NCBI RefSeq assembly: GCF_014697075.1
Contig: NZ_JACJRE010000010.1
Location: 1 to 64,000 of the forward strand
Source: Tolypothrix sp. FACHB-123
GTDB taxonomy: Bacteria; Cyanobacteriota; Cyanobacteriia; Cyanobacteriales; Nostocaceae
Length of the DNA: 64,000 nucleotides
Direction: 5' to 3'
In this document: positions 54,743 through 64,000 of the stretch, piece by piece
Layout: every line of letters starts with the position of its first letter
How positions within the stretch are numbered: position 1 is the stretch's first letter
Position numbers and translations under genes: made by a program
The notes under the pieces: model-generated
The model's database searches: none
What the model was told of the DNA's origin: nothing
What the model saw: the letters and a program-made list of their open reading frames with translations, nothing else

Positions 54743-57700
54743 CTATTTTGCTGACCAAGGAATCATCGGATCGCGAGCTAGCTTTTTCGAGACTTCGTAG
54801 GCTCCAAAACGGTTGAGGTGACTCGGGTCAGAAAAGTAGTCGTTGGCTTTTGGCCAGAGTTTACTGATGTCTCGATAAATAAAGTTGGGATTATCAGACA
54901 TCTGTAACATGTATTGTTGAAATTGCTGCTCATATTTTTGCCGAATTGGATCTAAATAATCGGCAGTTAAAGGCATGTTGACAAATACTAAAGAAATTTT
55001 CCGCGCCTGAGTAAACTCAAGTAGGGCATTGAAAGCAGCGTCTTGTTCGCCTTCTATTTGAAATGATTGATAGTCGTTATCGTAATTCCCTGTTACCTTG
55101 GGGTGTTTTTGATAATATCTAGCGGGGTGGAAGCGGACTGACAAAGCGAGGAAACCATCAAAATCAACGGATTGCTGAGAAGTTTCTTCTTCGGGAGCAT
55201 CGTTACTTAACTGTATAGATGCTTTACCTTCGCGGGGGCGATCGCTCATCAAGGGTAAGGAGTTAAGTTGTTTTTGTAATAACTCCTTAATGCGATCGCG
55301 GTTGGGATAGCTAGCAGAAACAGCAGCAACAGCTTGATTGAGCCAGTGATTAGCTAGTTGATAACTACTCATTTCTGGCTTTTGAATTTTGGTTTTTTCG
55401 GCTTGGGCTGACTTGCTGGGATCTTTGAGCAAGTCATCAGTCGTACCCATAGCGATCGCTTTGTCTAAAGCTTTTTTATAGCCAGGTGAAGAAGCGATCG
55501 CGGCAAAGGTAATATCTTTACGTCCGCTATTAAATGCACGGGAACCATCCGCCCACAGAATCAGTTTTGGTAATTCTTCTGGTTCTAAAACCCGGCGAAT
55601 AATAAAGTCTACAACTTGGGCTGTGGCTCCATTAACACCAAAGTTAAACACATCAATGTTGGGATAACCTTGAGTAGCCAAAGTTTGAGAAAGGGCGGCT
55701 GGATCTACACCTCTGAGGGCACGGGATGAGCCAACAATTAACACATGGGGAGGATTGCCAGTTTTCGCCAAACGCTCTTTGTAAAGGGCGATTTGCTCAT
55801 CTAATTGCCGAGCATTATAACTGGGCATTTGCGATCGCGCGGCTAACAAAATCGCAGTAGCAGTGGCTTTTTCTTTTAGTGGTGCAGCTTCTAAGTTTTT
55901 GGTTGCCGTATCCTGATTTTGGGTAAAGCTAGAAGCATTGAATACAGAAGTTTTACTCTGATTAGTTTTATGCTTATTAGTGTTAGCAAAATATGCCGTT
56001 CGCTGATGATTATTCGCCTCAGGTTTGGGTGATGATGGCTTTTGTGGAGCAGAGGATGATGGACTGGGGACACTAGCAACGGTGGATGGGGAACTAGGGG
56101 TAGTATGGGTAACGATTTGCCCCAATACCCAATCGGTTTGCATAGTTAGCAATAATCCCAAAGTCCCCCAGACTAAGGCTATTTTAATTCCTTGGGCATC
56201 AGAATCATAATCTGTTGGCTGACCAAGTTCTGTAAATAGCTGGGTTTGTAAGAGCAACTTTTTAACTTTGGTAGTGGTTGTAGTCAACCAATCCCGCGTC
56301 ACGTCTTGAATAAAAGTCTGGACTTCTTCTGTTGTCAAATCGGGACGCAAGATAGGTTCATTCGGTGGAGAATGTACCAAATCTTTAATGTAAATTGCCG
56401 TAGCCGCAAATTCGGGAGTAGGTTCGGGAACTAAACGTTGGCGAGGTTGAAAGTCTTCACCATGATGCCATGCTGGCTCTTTGTCACCAGCGCGCCGCCC
56501 ATAAACACGCACGCCCACAATTCCTGGAACTTTTAACTGACGAATTAACTGTACGACTTTGGCAGCAACTTTTTTGCGGGCTGGGCAAATAGGCGCATCA
56601 CACATAACGTGTAATAAATCACCTTTAATTAGGGGCATTACGCGCATACCACCTGTTTTCAGCCGCCAATCTAAGTCAGGATTTAATAACCTTTCTAGTA
56701 AAAAATCGATGGCAGGTTGATCGCCAGCAGTAGCTAACTCTAGGGCTGATGGGGCTAGGGCTGGATGCTGAGTGGCGGGTAAAGAAATCCAATCAATCCA
56801 AGCTGGTTGCTTGTCACTGGTTTTTTGTCCATATATAGTAGCGGCTTTAATGCCTTGAGGCGCGATCGCTTCTAATTGAGAGGCGATTTGCTGCAAGCAT
56901 AAATGTTTCTCTGGTGCTGGGGCGGTTCCTAAGGGATCGACAGATGGGGTGCAAAAGATATGTAATGTTGATTCTTGCAACGAAGCTTGGACAGCCACTT
57001 TTGACTCTGATAACATCTGGGTTAACAATCTGGCGATCGCTTGCACATCCCCCCAACGCGCCCATGCCTTCAGCATCACCTCTGGTGGGGTTAAATCTAC
57101 CCGCAGCAGCCAATCAGGTGTAGTCTCACCATTGACTTGCGAAACCACGATCGCATCTTCATAGCCTGATAGCTTCAGATGTCTTAACTTCTGGGCTATC
57201 GGTTCTGCTAGTAATGCGGCATCGGGACTATAGCCTGAATGACAAAAAACCCACAAACGATTTCCCTGTTGCGGCTTAACTTTTACCTGGACAGCCACAC
57301 CCAAGGTACTAAGAGTTTCGCTGAGATAGCGGGAAATGCCATCTGGATGTCCTTGTCTTGCTAAGCTTTCATTAGAAATAATCAGCGCCCCGCCTGTTGC
57401 TTGGGATTTTCTCTCATCTTCTAACAGGGCTTGATTAACTTGCTCCAAGTGTTTTTCGAGTTGATTTAAGTAAACTCGATGACACCATTGCGGTCGCGAC
57501 TCCCCTTTTTTTCTACCGTAGACAAATACTTGGTATATTGAGGTTTGTTCGCTGTTTGTTAGGATATCTAAATCTGTTTGTTGGAGTGCTTGCAACAAGT
57601 CAGATAAAATGCGCCAACGTCGCGGGCACTCTGTCCCTTCACAAAGGATATGTAGGTCATTTCCCCGCAACCGGACTTTCACCCCAAAAGTGTTAATTCC

Positions 57701-57766
57701 AGTTGCTTGGCTTACCCATTGCACTATGGATTGCTGGCGATCTAGTGATGCTGTTTTCATGGGCAA
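54743..57766 (-). CDS. DUF1574 protein: four-module N-terminus, membrane helix, SGNH-like domain
   Basis: A 1007-residue protein. Residues about 10-445 hold four tandem, related modules (about 15-105, 145-225, 245-330, 355-440), each ending in something like VYGRKKGESRPQW or VYGRRAGDKEPAW. A linker and one membrane helix (about 527-545, IKIALVWGTLGLLLTMQ) follow, then a Ser/Pro/Thr-rich stalk and an SGNH/AlgX-like esterase domain with GSSR at 679-682 and the last-block DPSHLNRFG at 980-988. It is the likely periplasmic partner of the MBOAT gene next to it, passing an acyl group to polysaccharide. The N-terminal modules are probably on the cytosolic side. Confidence 0.8.
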   Translation of the reverse strand: MPMKTASLDRQQSIVQWVSQATGINTFGVKVRLRGNDLHILCEGTECPRRWRILSDLLQALQQTDLDILTNSEQTSIYQVFVYGRKKGESRPQWCHRVYLNQLEKHLEQVNQALLEDERKSQATGGALIISNESLARQGHPDGISRYLSETLSTLGVAVQVKVKPQQGNRLWVFCHSGYSPDAALLAEPIAQKLRHLKLSGYEDAIVVSQVNGETTPDWLLRVDLTPPEVMLKAWARWGDVQAIARLLTQMLSESKVAVQASLQESTLHIFCTPSVDPLGTAPAPEKHLCLQQIASQLEAIAPQGIKAATIYGQKTSDKQPAWIDWISLPATQHPALAPSALELATAGDQPAIDFLLERLLNPDLDWRLKTGGMRVMPLIKGDLLHVMCDAPICPARKKVAAKVVQLIRQLKVPGIVGVRVYGRRAGDKEPAWHHGEDFQPRQRLVPEPTPEFAATAIYIKDLVHSPPNEPILRPDLTTEEVQTFIQDVTRDWLTTTTTKVKKLLLQTQLFTELGQPTDYDSDAQGIKIALVWGTLGLLLTMQTDWVLGQIVTHTTPSSPSTVASVPSPSSSAPQKPSSPKPEANNHQRTAYFANTNKHKTNQSKTSVFNASSFTQNQDTATKNLEAAPLKEKATATAILLAARSQMPSYNARQLDEQIALYKERLAKTGNPPHVLIVGSSRALRGVDPAALSQTLATQGYPNIDVFNFGVNGATAQVVDFIIRRVLEPEELPKLILWADGSRAFNSGRKDITFAAIASSPGYKKALDKAIAMGTTDDLLKDPSKSAQAEKTKIQKPEMSSYQLANHWLNQAVAAVSASYPNRDRIKELLQKQLNSLPLMSDRPREGKASIQLSNDAPEEETSQQSVDFDGFLALSVRFHPARYYQKHPKVTGNYDNDYQSFQIEGEQDAAFNALLEFTQARKISLVFVNMPLTADYLDPIRQKYEQQFQQYMLQMSDNPNFIYRDISKLWPKANDYFSDPSHLNRFGAYEVSKKLARDPMIPWSAK

Positions 57767-57979
57767 TTAACTTGAGAGGAAGCGAGTATTGGGGTATAGT
57801 GCCTGCACTTGTAAACTAGAACCATACATTTATCACACCCTGACGTTTGGTTTTAACACTTTTGTTACCTTCTTGGCTGACAATATGGGCAAAGATAGAT
57901 ATTCATGAACATTTGTGATTTGCGCCTATGTTAAATTTTCCGTTGATTTTACAAATCTGCAAACTACCAGGAATTAACA

Positions 57980-58216
57980 ATGTCTCCTGCTAACCACAAA
58001 ACCTCACCCAATCCGGAATTAAATTTGTTGCTATTTAGCATTCCCCAATCTTTGCTTGTACAACTAGGAACAGCATCTATGCTTATGCTTTTGACAGCCA
58101 GCAAAGTCTCGACTACAGCCCTAGAAGCTATGGGACAAGCAAGTGTGGAATTATTTCGGGGCGATCGCCTACCCATACTCGACTTTCCAGAAGATAACGA
58201 ATTAAACAACAGTTAA
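57980..58216 (+). CDS. Small conserved cyanobacterial protein upstream of ppc
   Basis: A 78-residue protein, MSPANHKTSPNPELNLLLFSIPQSLLVQLGTASML..., with a hydrophobic centre (about 19-45) and an acidic C-terminal tail (FPEDNELNN). I recognise no domain. It lies 100 bases before ppc on the same strand. The start ATG has AGGAATTA upstream. Small proteins of this type occur in this location in several Nostocales, as I recall, but I cannot name its role. Confidence 0.55.
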   Translation: MSPANHKTSPNPELNLLLFSIPQSLLVQLGTASMLMLLTASKVSTTALEAMGQASVELFRGDRLPILDFPEDNELNNS

Positions 58217-58318
58217 AAATTTTACTCTTAGAAATTAAGTCACTCTGGACTACTTCCTTGAGTGTTGATTACAGAACATAGCATTCAAAACAATAATTGT
58301 CTTGCAAGAATAGAGAAT

Positions 58319-61300
58319 ATGAGTTCCCTTTTATACTCTTTGTCTCAGGCGGCGAACATCTACCCCGCATCGGAATTGTTTTTGCGTCACCGCCTCCAAA
58401 TAGTGGAGGAGTTGTGGGAGTCGGTGCTCCGGCAAGAATGTGGGCAAAAAATGGTAGATTTATTGGGTCAACTGCGCGATCTATGTTCGCCAGAAGGGCA
58501 AGCTACTCATGACCAAGCTGCATCAGCTGTCAAGTTGATTGAACAACTCAACATCAACGAGGCCATCCGTGCGGCTCGTGCCTTTGCTCTGTATTTTCAG
58601 TTGATTAATATCATAGAGCAGGAATACGAGCAACGGCAGCAATTGACTCGCTATTCGGAAGCCGAGACGCAAATAGAAGACCCGGAAATTTTACCTAATA
58701 TTACCTATTCATCTAATCAAAGGGAAAATGACGTACCTTTAAATCGCGGAATAGGCGCAGATTTATTAGCTAAGAGTTGGGTCGCCAAGCAAAAAGAACA
58801 ACAAAAAGGGACTTTTGCCGCTTTATTTCCGCATTTATTTAAGTTGAATGTACCACCCCAGCAAATTCAACGCCTAATCGCCCAATTAGATGTGCGTTTG
58901 GTGTTTACCGCTCATCCCACAGAAATTGTCCGCCATACAATCCGGGATAAGCAACGCCAGGTGGTAAACCTCTTACAGCAGCTAGACATAATAGAACATC
59001 GCGCCGGCAGTGCAACTGGGGGATATCCTTGGGAAGCAGCAGAAATCCGGGAAAAATTACTCGAAGAAATTCGCCTGTGGTGGCGCACTGATGAACTCCA
59101 CCAATTTAAGCCTACTGTTTTAGATGAAGTAGACTATGCTCTGCACTACTTCCAAGAAGTTTTATTTGATGGGATTCCTCAACTGCATAAACGCTTCAAA
59201 TACGCTTTGAGTAAAACCTTTCCCTGGCTGGAACCACCACAGAAAAATTTCTGTTCTTTTGGTTCTTGGGTAGGTTCAGATCGAGATGGGAATCCCTCAG
59301 TCACACCAGAAATTACCTGGCAAACAGCTTGTTATCAGCGCAAAATGGTATTGGGTAGATATGTGAACTCCGTAAAGCAGCTGATTGAATTATTGAGCGT
59401 GTCAATGCACTGGAGTGATGTCTTACCAGACTTGTTAGAATCGCTGGAGTTTGATCAATCCCAGTTGAGTGATGTCTATGATGCCTTAGCACTGCGTTAT
59501 CGCCAAGAACCCTATCGTCTCAAGCTGGCTTATATCCTGAGAAGATTAGAAAATACCTGCGATCGCAATCTGGCATTGTATAAGCGGGAAACGCCAAAAA
59601 ATGAAGACCAACCCATGTATCGTTCAGGAGTAGAATTTTTAGCAGAACTGCGCTTGATTCAACGCAACTTAACGGAAACAGGTTTAAGCTGCCGAGAATT
59701 GGATAATTTGATTGCACAGGTGGAAATTTTTGGCTTTAACCTCACCCAGTTAGATATTCGTCAAGAATCCTCTCGTCACGCTGATGCACTAAATGAAATT
59801 CTGGAATATTTGCAAGTTCTACCGCAATCATATAATGACTTGACAGAAGAACAGCGAGTAGCTTGGTTAACAGGGGAGTTGCAAACCCGCAGACCATTAA
59901 TTCCCGCAGAATTGCCATTTTCTGACAAAACTAACGATGTCATTCAAACCTTCCGGATAGTGCGATCGCTTCAGCAAGAGTTTGGCGTTCACATCTGCCA
60001 AACTTACATTATCAGCATGTGCCGTGAAGTCAGCGATGTACTCGAAGTTTTGCTATTAGCCAAAGAAGCTAGACTTTTCGATCCGGCGATCGCTGTGGGT
60101 ACAATTCAGGTTGTACCTTTATTTGAAACAGTAGAAGACTTACAACGCTCCCGCAGCGTTATGCGTCAGTTGTTTGAATTACCCTTATACCGCGCTTTGT
60201 TAGCCGGAGGTTATCAGCAGGTACAGGAAAAGGAAGACAAGGAAGATAAGGAAGAAAAAGATAAAGCTAGCGTTGCGACTCCTCCTACTTGTCCGTTGAC
60301 CCTGAATCTTCAAGAAGTGATGTTGGGGTATTCTGACAGTAATAAAGACTCTGGTTTCTTAAGCAGTAACTGGGAAATTCATAAAGCGCAAAAATCCCTC
60401 CAGCAAATAGCCGAACAGTATGGTGTCAACCTCCGGATTTTTCACGGACGTGGCGGTTCTGTAGGACGGGGTGGTGGCCCTGCTTATGAAGCGATTTTGG
60501 CGCAACCAGGACACAGTATTAATGGCAGAATCAAAATTACTGAACAAGGGGAAGTACTCGCTTCTAAATACTCCCTGCTAGATTTGGCGTTGTACAATCT
60601 AGAAACCATTACTACAGCGGTAATTCAAGCCAGCTTGCTGCGCACAGGCTTCGATGATATCGAGCCTTGGAACGAAATTATGGAAGAACTAGCAGCGCGA
60701 TCGCGTACTCATTATCGCTCTTTAATTTATGAGCAACCCGATTTTATCGACTTCTTCCACCAAGTAACCCCCATTGAGGAAATTAGCCAATTACAAATTA
60801 GCTCTCGTCCCGCACGTCGTCCCTCAGGTAAGAAAGATTTAAGCAGTTTACGCGCCATTCCTTGGGTATTCAGTTGGACACAAACGAGATTTTTACTACC
60901 TTCCTGGTATGGTGTGGGTACGGCTTTGCAAGAATTTTTGCAAGAAGAACCGGAAGAACACTTAAAGCTATTGCAGTACTTTTATGTGAAATGGCCATTC
61001 TTCAAAATGGTGATTTCTAAAGCCGAAATGACCTTGGCGAAAGTAGACATGCAAATGGCGCAACACTACGTCCAAGAACTGTCTAATCCTGAAGATAGAC
61101 CGCGATTTGCCAAGGTGTTTGAGCAAATTGCTAGCGAATACTACCAGACAAAAGATTTGGTATTAAAAATTACCGGACATAATCGGCTGTTAGATGGCGA
61201 CCCAGTATTACAGCGTTCAGTTCAGTTACGCAATGGCACAATTGTACCTTTAGGGTTTATCCAGGTTTCTCTCCTCAAGCGCCTGCGACAATCACGCAAT

Positions 61301-61408
61301 GCATCTCCATCTGGGGTAATTCACTCCCGTTACAGTAAAGGTGAGCTACTGCGGGGAGCATTGTTAACGATTAACGGGATTGCAGCGGGGATGAGAAATA
61401 CAGGTTGA
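58319..61408 (+). CDS. ppc: Phosphoenolpyruvate carboxylase
   Basis: Cytoplasmic enzyme that adds bicarbonate to phosphoenolpyruvate to give oxaloacetate, filling the TCA pathway and nitrogen assimilation. At 1029 residues it shows [13 protein letters not shown] (catalytic His near 200), [11 protein letters not shown] near 670, [13 protein letters not shown] near 707 and the C-terminal RNTG. The start is ATG 58319 ([19 protein letters not shown]); an in-frame GTG at 58262 would add 19 residues. A Lys/Glu/Asp-rich insert (about 636-655, [13 protein letters not shown]) lies between conserved blocks, in a region that is often a variable loop. Confidence 0.96.
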   Translation: MSSLLYSLSQAANIYPASELFLRHRLQIVEELWESVLRQECGQKMVDLLGQLRDLCSPEGQATHDQAASAVKLIEQLNINEAIRAARAFALYFQLINIIEQEYEQRQQLTRYSEAETQIEDPEILPNITYSSNQRENDVPLNRGIGADLLAKSWVAKQKEQQKGTFAALFPHLFKLNVPPQQIQRLIAQLDVRLVFTAHPTEIVRHTIRDKQRQVVNLLQQLDIIEHRAGSATGGYPWEAAEIREKLLEEIRLWWRTDELHQFKPTVLDEVDYALHYFQEVLFDGIPQLHKRFKYALSKTFPWLEPPQKNFCSFGSWVGSDRDGNPSVTPEITWQTACYQRKMVLGRYVNSVKQLIELLSVSMHWSDVLPDLLESLEFDQSQLSDVYDALALRYRQEPYRLKLAYILRRLENTCDRNLALYKRETPKNEDQPMYRSGVEFLAELRLIQRNLTETGLSCRELDNLIAQVEIFGFNLTQLDIRQESSRHADALNEILEYLQVLPQSYNDLTEEQRVAWLTGELQTRRPLIPAELPFSDKTNDVIQTFRIVRSLQQEFGVHICQTYIISMCREVSDVLEVLLLAKEARLFDPAIAVGTIQVVPLFETVEDLQRSRSVMRQLFELPLYRALLAGGYQQVQEKEDKEDKEEKDKASVATPPTCPLTLNLQEVMLGYSDSNKDSGFLSSNWEIHKAQKSLQQIAEQYGVNLRIFHGRGGSVGRGGGPAYEAILAQPGHSINGRIKITEQGEVLASKYSLLDLALYNLETITTAVIQASLLRTGFDDIEPWNEIMEELAARSRTHYRSLIYEQPDFIDFFHQVTPIEEISQLQISSRPARRPSGKKDLSSLRAIPWVFSWTQTRFLLPSWYGVGTALQEFLQEEPEEHLKLLQYFYVKWPFFKMVISKAEMTLAKVDMQMAQHYVQELSNPEDRPRFAKVFEQIASEYYQTKDLVLKITGHNRLLDGDPVLQRSVQLRNGTIVPLGFIQVSLLKRLRQSRNASPSGVIHSRYSKGELLRGALLTINGIAAGMRNTG

Positions 61409-61465
61409 GTTAATTGTCAATAGTCAATGGTCAATGGTCAATGGTCAATGGTCAATCGTAAAGAA
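61409..61465. repeat. Heptad tandem repeat (CAATGGT)
   Basis: About five copies of CAATGGT/CAATAGT after the ppc stop codon. Confidence 0.75.
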
Positions 61466-61525
61466 ACTATGGACTATAGACTTTTGACTCTTGACTTAGA
61501 GCTATGGACTCTTGACAATTGACTA

Positions 61526-61777
61526 ATGAAAAATAGAACTTTAATATGCTCCCTAGTAGCCATAGCATCAGGAATTCTTGGTGGTTATATATCTGGACAA
61601 ACCACCCTCATGCTGCATAGTCAAAAGTGCCACAACCAGCCTTGGGCTGTACAACAATTGTGCAACACTTGGGTAACACCAGGAGCAATATGGCAAGGTA
61701 GCACTACAGGACTATGGATAGGTAGCATTCTAGGCGCATTTGTCGCCGGTATGGCAACAAGCCAAAATCGAAATTAG
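61526..61777 (+). CDS. Small membrane protein of unknown function
   Basis: An 83-residue protein with two hydrophobic segments (about 7-27, ICSLVAIASGILGGYISG, and about 55-75, GSTTGLWIGSILGAFVAGMA) and a Cys-containing loop (SQKCHNQPW and QLCNTW). The two Cys could form a disulphide outside the membrane. It is probably a small two-pass membrane protein. No function can be assigned. It follows ppc after a repeat-rich gap. Confidence 0.6.
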   Translation: MKNRTLICSLVAIASGILGGYISGQTTLMLHSQKCHNQPWAVQQLCNTWVTPGAIWQGSTTGLWIGSILGAFVAGMATSQNRN

Positions 61778-61834
61778 TCCAAAGTCAATAGTCAAAACTT
61801 TGACAGAGCTTTAGTGAGCAAAGTCAACAGTCAA

Positions 61835-62224
61835 CTAACTATTATCTGTAGAAGCAGTAGGTGTTTGTAAATGCCTTAAGGCTTTCCAAGATTGGGTACT
61901 GCTATCATAACAGTGCCATTCTCCGCTTTTGGGGTCTTGGTAGCAAAACAGAGTCCGTTCTTGTCCATCAAGGTAATCAGTCAAATAATAAACAATGCCG
62001 CGAAAAGGGTAAATTTTTCGGCTGAGTCGCTTAGCTACAGCTTGATTTGGACACTCGACTACAAAAACTGGTTTTTCATCTAGGTGACCCAAAGAGAATA
62101 TACACATCCGCAAGATGGCTCTGAGCCAACTTTCCGAGTTGTCAAAATAATCATTAATAATTTTGTTAGTCAGAGCTTGTTCGAGCGTACGATCCTGGTT
62201 TTGAGGACTTTGGGCTTCAGACAT
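61835..62224 (-). CDS. Uncharacterised cytoplasmic protein
   Basis: A 129-residue protein with features such as LRAILRMCIFSLGHLDEKPVFVVECPNQAVAKRLSRKIYPFRGIVYY, then an acidic and aromatic C-terminal part (CYQDPKSGEWHCYDSSTQSWK). I see no signal peptide or membrane segment and recognise no family with confidence. It is transcribed divergently from the DUF4090-like gene. Confidence 0.6.
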   Translation of the reverse strand: MSEAQSPQNQDRTLEQALTNKIINDYFDNSESWLRAILRMCIFSLGHLDEKPVFVVECPNQAVAKRLSRKIYPFRGIVYYLTDYLDGQERTLFCYQDPKSGEWHCYDSSTQSWKALRHLQTPTASTDNS

Positions 62225-62387
62225 AGCATCACCTTTAGCTATACCGATGGTTTGAGATTAAACCAAAATCTTTAAAAGTGACAAGAGTACAGCCACCTTC
62301 TCTGGCACAGTCGGGAAATCTAGCCAGTAGTTTTTGGCGTCAGCATGGCTGGTAAAATCTACTTATAGCTTTATGAGCCAATTTGTC

Positions 62388-62693
62388 ATGACTGCTGAAA
62401 CTAATCAAGTAAATCAAACAACCACAGGTGCTGATGCTATTGATCAAGCGATCGCACAGGGAATTGATTTTGACGGTTCTCCCATACCAACCGCCAAGCT
62501 AGACCTATATAACAAAGTCATGGCATTAGAAGCAAACAGACAGCGTAGCGGTGTCTCCAATACCATGCGATCGCGTATTGTCCGCATTGGTGCAAAGCAT
62601 ATTCCTCAAGCTGAACTGGATACATTGCTAGTTGATGCTGGTTTTGCGCCTTTAAAAGAAAAAGAAATCGCCTTTTTCTACGGTGGAAAATAG
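62388..62693 (+). CDS. DUF4090-like small protein
   Basis: A 101-residue acidic-then-basic protein: TGADAIDQAIAQGIDFDGSPIP, then KLDLYNKVMALEANRQRSGVSNTMRSRIVRIGAKHIP, and LDTLLVDAGFAPLKEKEIAFFYGG. This fits a small cyanobacterial family I know as DUF4090. The ATG 62388 is chosen; an ATG at 62373 is equally possible and adds five residues. The next gene starts 43 bases after its stop, so the two are probably co-transcribed. Confidence 0.7.
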   Translation: MTAETNQVNQTTTGADAIDQAIAQGIDFDGSPIPTAKLDLYNKVMALEANRQRSGVSNTMRSRIVRIGAKHIPQAELDTLLVDAGFAPLKEKEIAFFYGGK

Positions 62694-62736
62694 CAATATA
62701 ATTCGTATTTCTACAAGTTTATTGGTCAAATTACTT

Positions 62737-63021
62737 ATGCCGAAAGCAATTTGGAATGGAGCTACTTTAGCTGAGAGCGATAAAACTATAGTTGTAGAAG
62801 GCAACCATTACTTTCCACCTGATGCTATTAATCAAGAGTATTTCAAAGATAGTAATACTCACACAACTTGTCCTTGGAAAGGTGTAGCCAGTTACTATAG
62901 CATTGAAGTTAATGGGCAAGTTAATCAAGACGCTGCTTGGTATTACCCCAGCACCAAAGAGAAGGCGAAAAATATTGAAGGCTATGTTGCTTTCTGGCGA
63001 GGTGTGAAAGTCGAAGCCTAG
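62737..63021 (+). CDS. DUF427 family protein
   Basis: A 94-residue protein of the DUF427 family: PKAIWNGATLAESDKTIVVEGNHYFP, then CPWKGVASYYSIEVNGQ, DAAWYYPSTKEKAKNIEGYVAFW. The fold is a small beta-sandwich; the function is unknown. The ATG at 62737 is chosen because an earlier GTG (62683) lies within the upstream gene. It is probably co-transcribed with the DUF4090-like gene. Confidence 0.85.
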   Translation: MPKAIWNGATLAESDKTIVVEGNHYFPPDAINQEYFKDSNTHTTCPWKGVASYYSIEVNGQVNQDAAWYYPSTKEKAKNIEGYVAFWRGVKVEA

Positions 63022-63101
63022 GTAAAGTTAATTTTTTCTCTTTCTCGGTATTTATTTCTGTAATTGAATCTGGTGGTTGATGGAATTCAACCACCAGATT
63101 T

Positions 63102-63677
63102 TTAATTTGGCGATCGCAATATCATCTGGCGTTTGTGGCGTAATAATGTTCCTTCCTCTTCAAATTGCTGTAAAAGACGAGTAACTGTAACTCTTGTGGT
63201 ATTTAATACTTCTGCCATTTCTTGATGAGTCGCATTTAAGTCAATCAGTTTCCCATCTTCTACGTCACGACCAAATTTCCGACTTAACCAAAGTAAAAAT
63301 TGCCATAAACGCACAGACATAGGCTTACAATGCACTATGCTTAAAAGTTCCTCTGCTTGTTGAATATGCGACAGTAAAGCATTCACATCTTGATACCAAA
63401 GATGGGGTGGTACAACACTTACTTCTACATTTGTTAAACACTCAATTTGATAAGGCTTGACTTTCGATAAAGGAGAACCGATCAAATCTCCAGAACCCCA
63501 ATAACCTAATGTAATAAATGTTCCCTCTTCACTCCAGGTTAATGTACGAACTGCACCGCGTTCGATTCGCCACAACACATCATTGCGTGGTGGTATCATT
63601 TCGCGCCTAGTAAATAAGCGATAGGGTATTTGCTCTTTAATACCAGAGTTATAAGACACATTAGTAGAATACATCAT
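63102..63677 (-). CDS. Crp/Fnr family transcription regulator
   Basis: A 191-residue regulator: a cyclic-nucleotide-binding-like beta-roll (about residues 30-95, VLWRIERGAVRTLTWSEEGTFITLGYWGSGDLIG), a dimerisation helix and a C-terminal winged helix-turn-helix (about 148-175, ATHQEMAEVLNTTRVTVTRLLQQF). It lacks the Cys cluster of FNR. The beta-roll is shorter than in true Crp, so it may not bind cAMP. Its target is unknown. The upstream region 63678-64000 is likely to hold its own promoter. Confidence 0.85.
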   Translation of the reverse strand: MMYSTNVSYNSGIKEQIPYRLFTRREMIPPRNDVLWRIERGAVRTLTWSEEGTFITLGYWGSGDLIGSPLSKVKPYQIECLTNVEVSVVPPHLWYQDVNALLSHIQQAEELLSIVHCKPMSVRLWQFLLWLSRKFGRDVEDGKLIDLNATHQEMAEVLNTTRVTVTRLLQQFEEEGTLLRHKRQMILRSPN

Positions 63678-64000
63678 AAAAACATTTGGGTAGAGAAAAT
63701 TTTGGGTTTGCTTTAGAAGGTATCGAAATTATCACAGTTATCAGAATTGGCTTAGAATAATTTAATACTTGCAATAAAATTAGCCAAAGCAGATTTAACA
63801 CACAGCTCGTCTATGTGTAAATATGGATTGCTAGACATGACTATAATTATTCTCTGGTTATGAATAGCACAGAAGTAAAGAAATAACCATACCTCTAACT
63901 AGAGATATAGTAAAATCGATAAAATAATTTACCTAGACCAATACTTTGTTGGGACTATCATCTATAGATCCCTAGATTCAGTGCATCTGTCTATTCTTTT
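63678..64000. other. Right-end AT-rich region, no gene seen
   Basis: No supported coding sequence. It is probably the Crp/Fnr gene's promoter region. The window ends here, so the next gene cannot be seen. Confidence 0.4.

Overview
The window is chromosomal DNA from a filamentous, probably heterocyst-forming cyanobacterium (order Nostocales; I cannot name the species). Evidence: psbA encoding photosystem II D1, a cyanobacterial-type PEP carboxylase, PntAB, DUF928, DUF1574, DUF4090 and ComFB-family proteins, very frequent HIP1 palindromes (GCGATCGC), and many heptanucleotide tandem repeats (GGGCATT, CAACAGT, CAACTGA, CAATGGT types) between genes.

Layout. 0.7-3.8 kb: pntAB, ending in a hairpin terminator inside a dispersed palindromic element. 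4.0-8.3 kb: an accessory island with a 21-bp minisatellite, an LRR-Roc-COR (Roco) GTPase, an AT-rich TIR/deoxyribosyltransferase-like protein, a broken DUF4926 gene and a small protein. The last two intact proteins share a rare Gly-Asp-Asn/Lys motif. 8.4-16.1 kb: housekeeping and envelope genes (recR, an SLH/WG-repeat protein, ftsH, a secreted protein, gltX, tRNA-Asp). 16.4-24.7 kb: two tandem Ser/Thr kinases with a shared C-terminal extension, a phytase-like esterase, a TM0106-type RecB-like nuclease, a class V aminotransferase and a small secreted protein. 25.2-33.8 kb: a surface-polysaccharide neighbourhood (three GT4 glycosyltransferases, a PIG-L deacetylase, a large membrane-anchored propeller-like protein). 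34-39.1 kb: a decayed, mobile-looking stretch with an amidase lacking a signal peptide, an ABC amino-acid transporter reduced by deletion to two fused fragments, hairpin-bearing 90-bp repeats, a rolling-circle (HUH) Rep gene with 62-bp iteron-like repeats upstream, a MITE-like palindrome and a two-repeat CRISPR remnant. 39.2-51.7 kb: a surface/c-di-GMP region (ComFB-family receptor, haemagglutinin-type exoprotein and CHAT peptidase in overlapping genes; then a PEP-CTERM metalloprotease, DUF928 and a CHASE2-GGDEF-EAL enzyme). 51.8-63.7 kb: psbA, an MBOAT acyltransferase with a DUF1574/SGNH partner, ppc, several small cyanobacterial genes and a Crp/Fnr regulator.

How the parts may work together. 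PntAB, psbA and ppc are core energy and carbon genes. The GT4/PIG-L cluster and the MBOAT-DUF1574 pair probably make and O-acylate envelope polysaccharide. The ComFB-exoprotein-CHAT operon close to a c-di-GMP turnover enzyme suggests a second-messenger-controlled adhesion module. The Roco/TIR-like/GDN-motif island is the best candidate for an undescribed system: it resembles NTPase-centred conflict (immunity) modules, but that function is inferred from architecture and context only.
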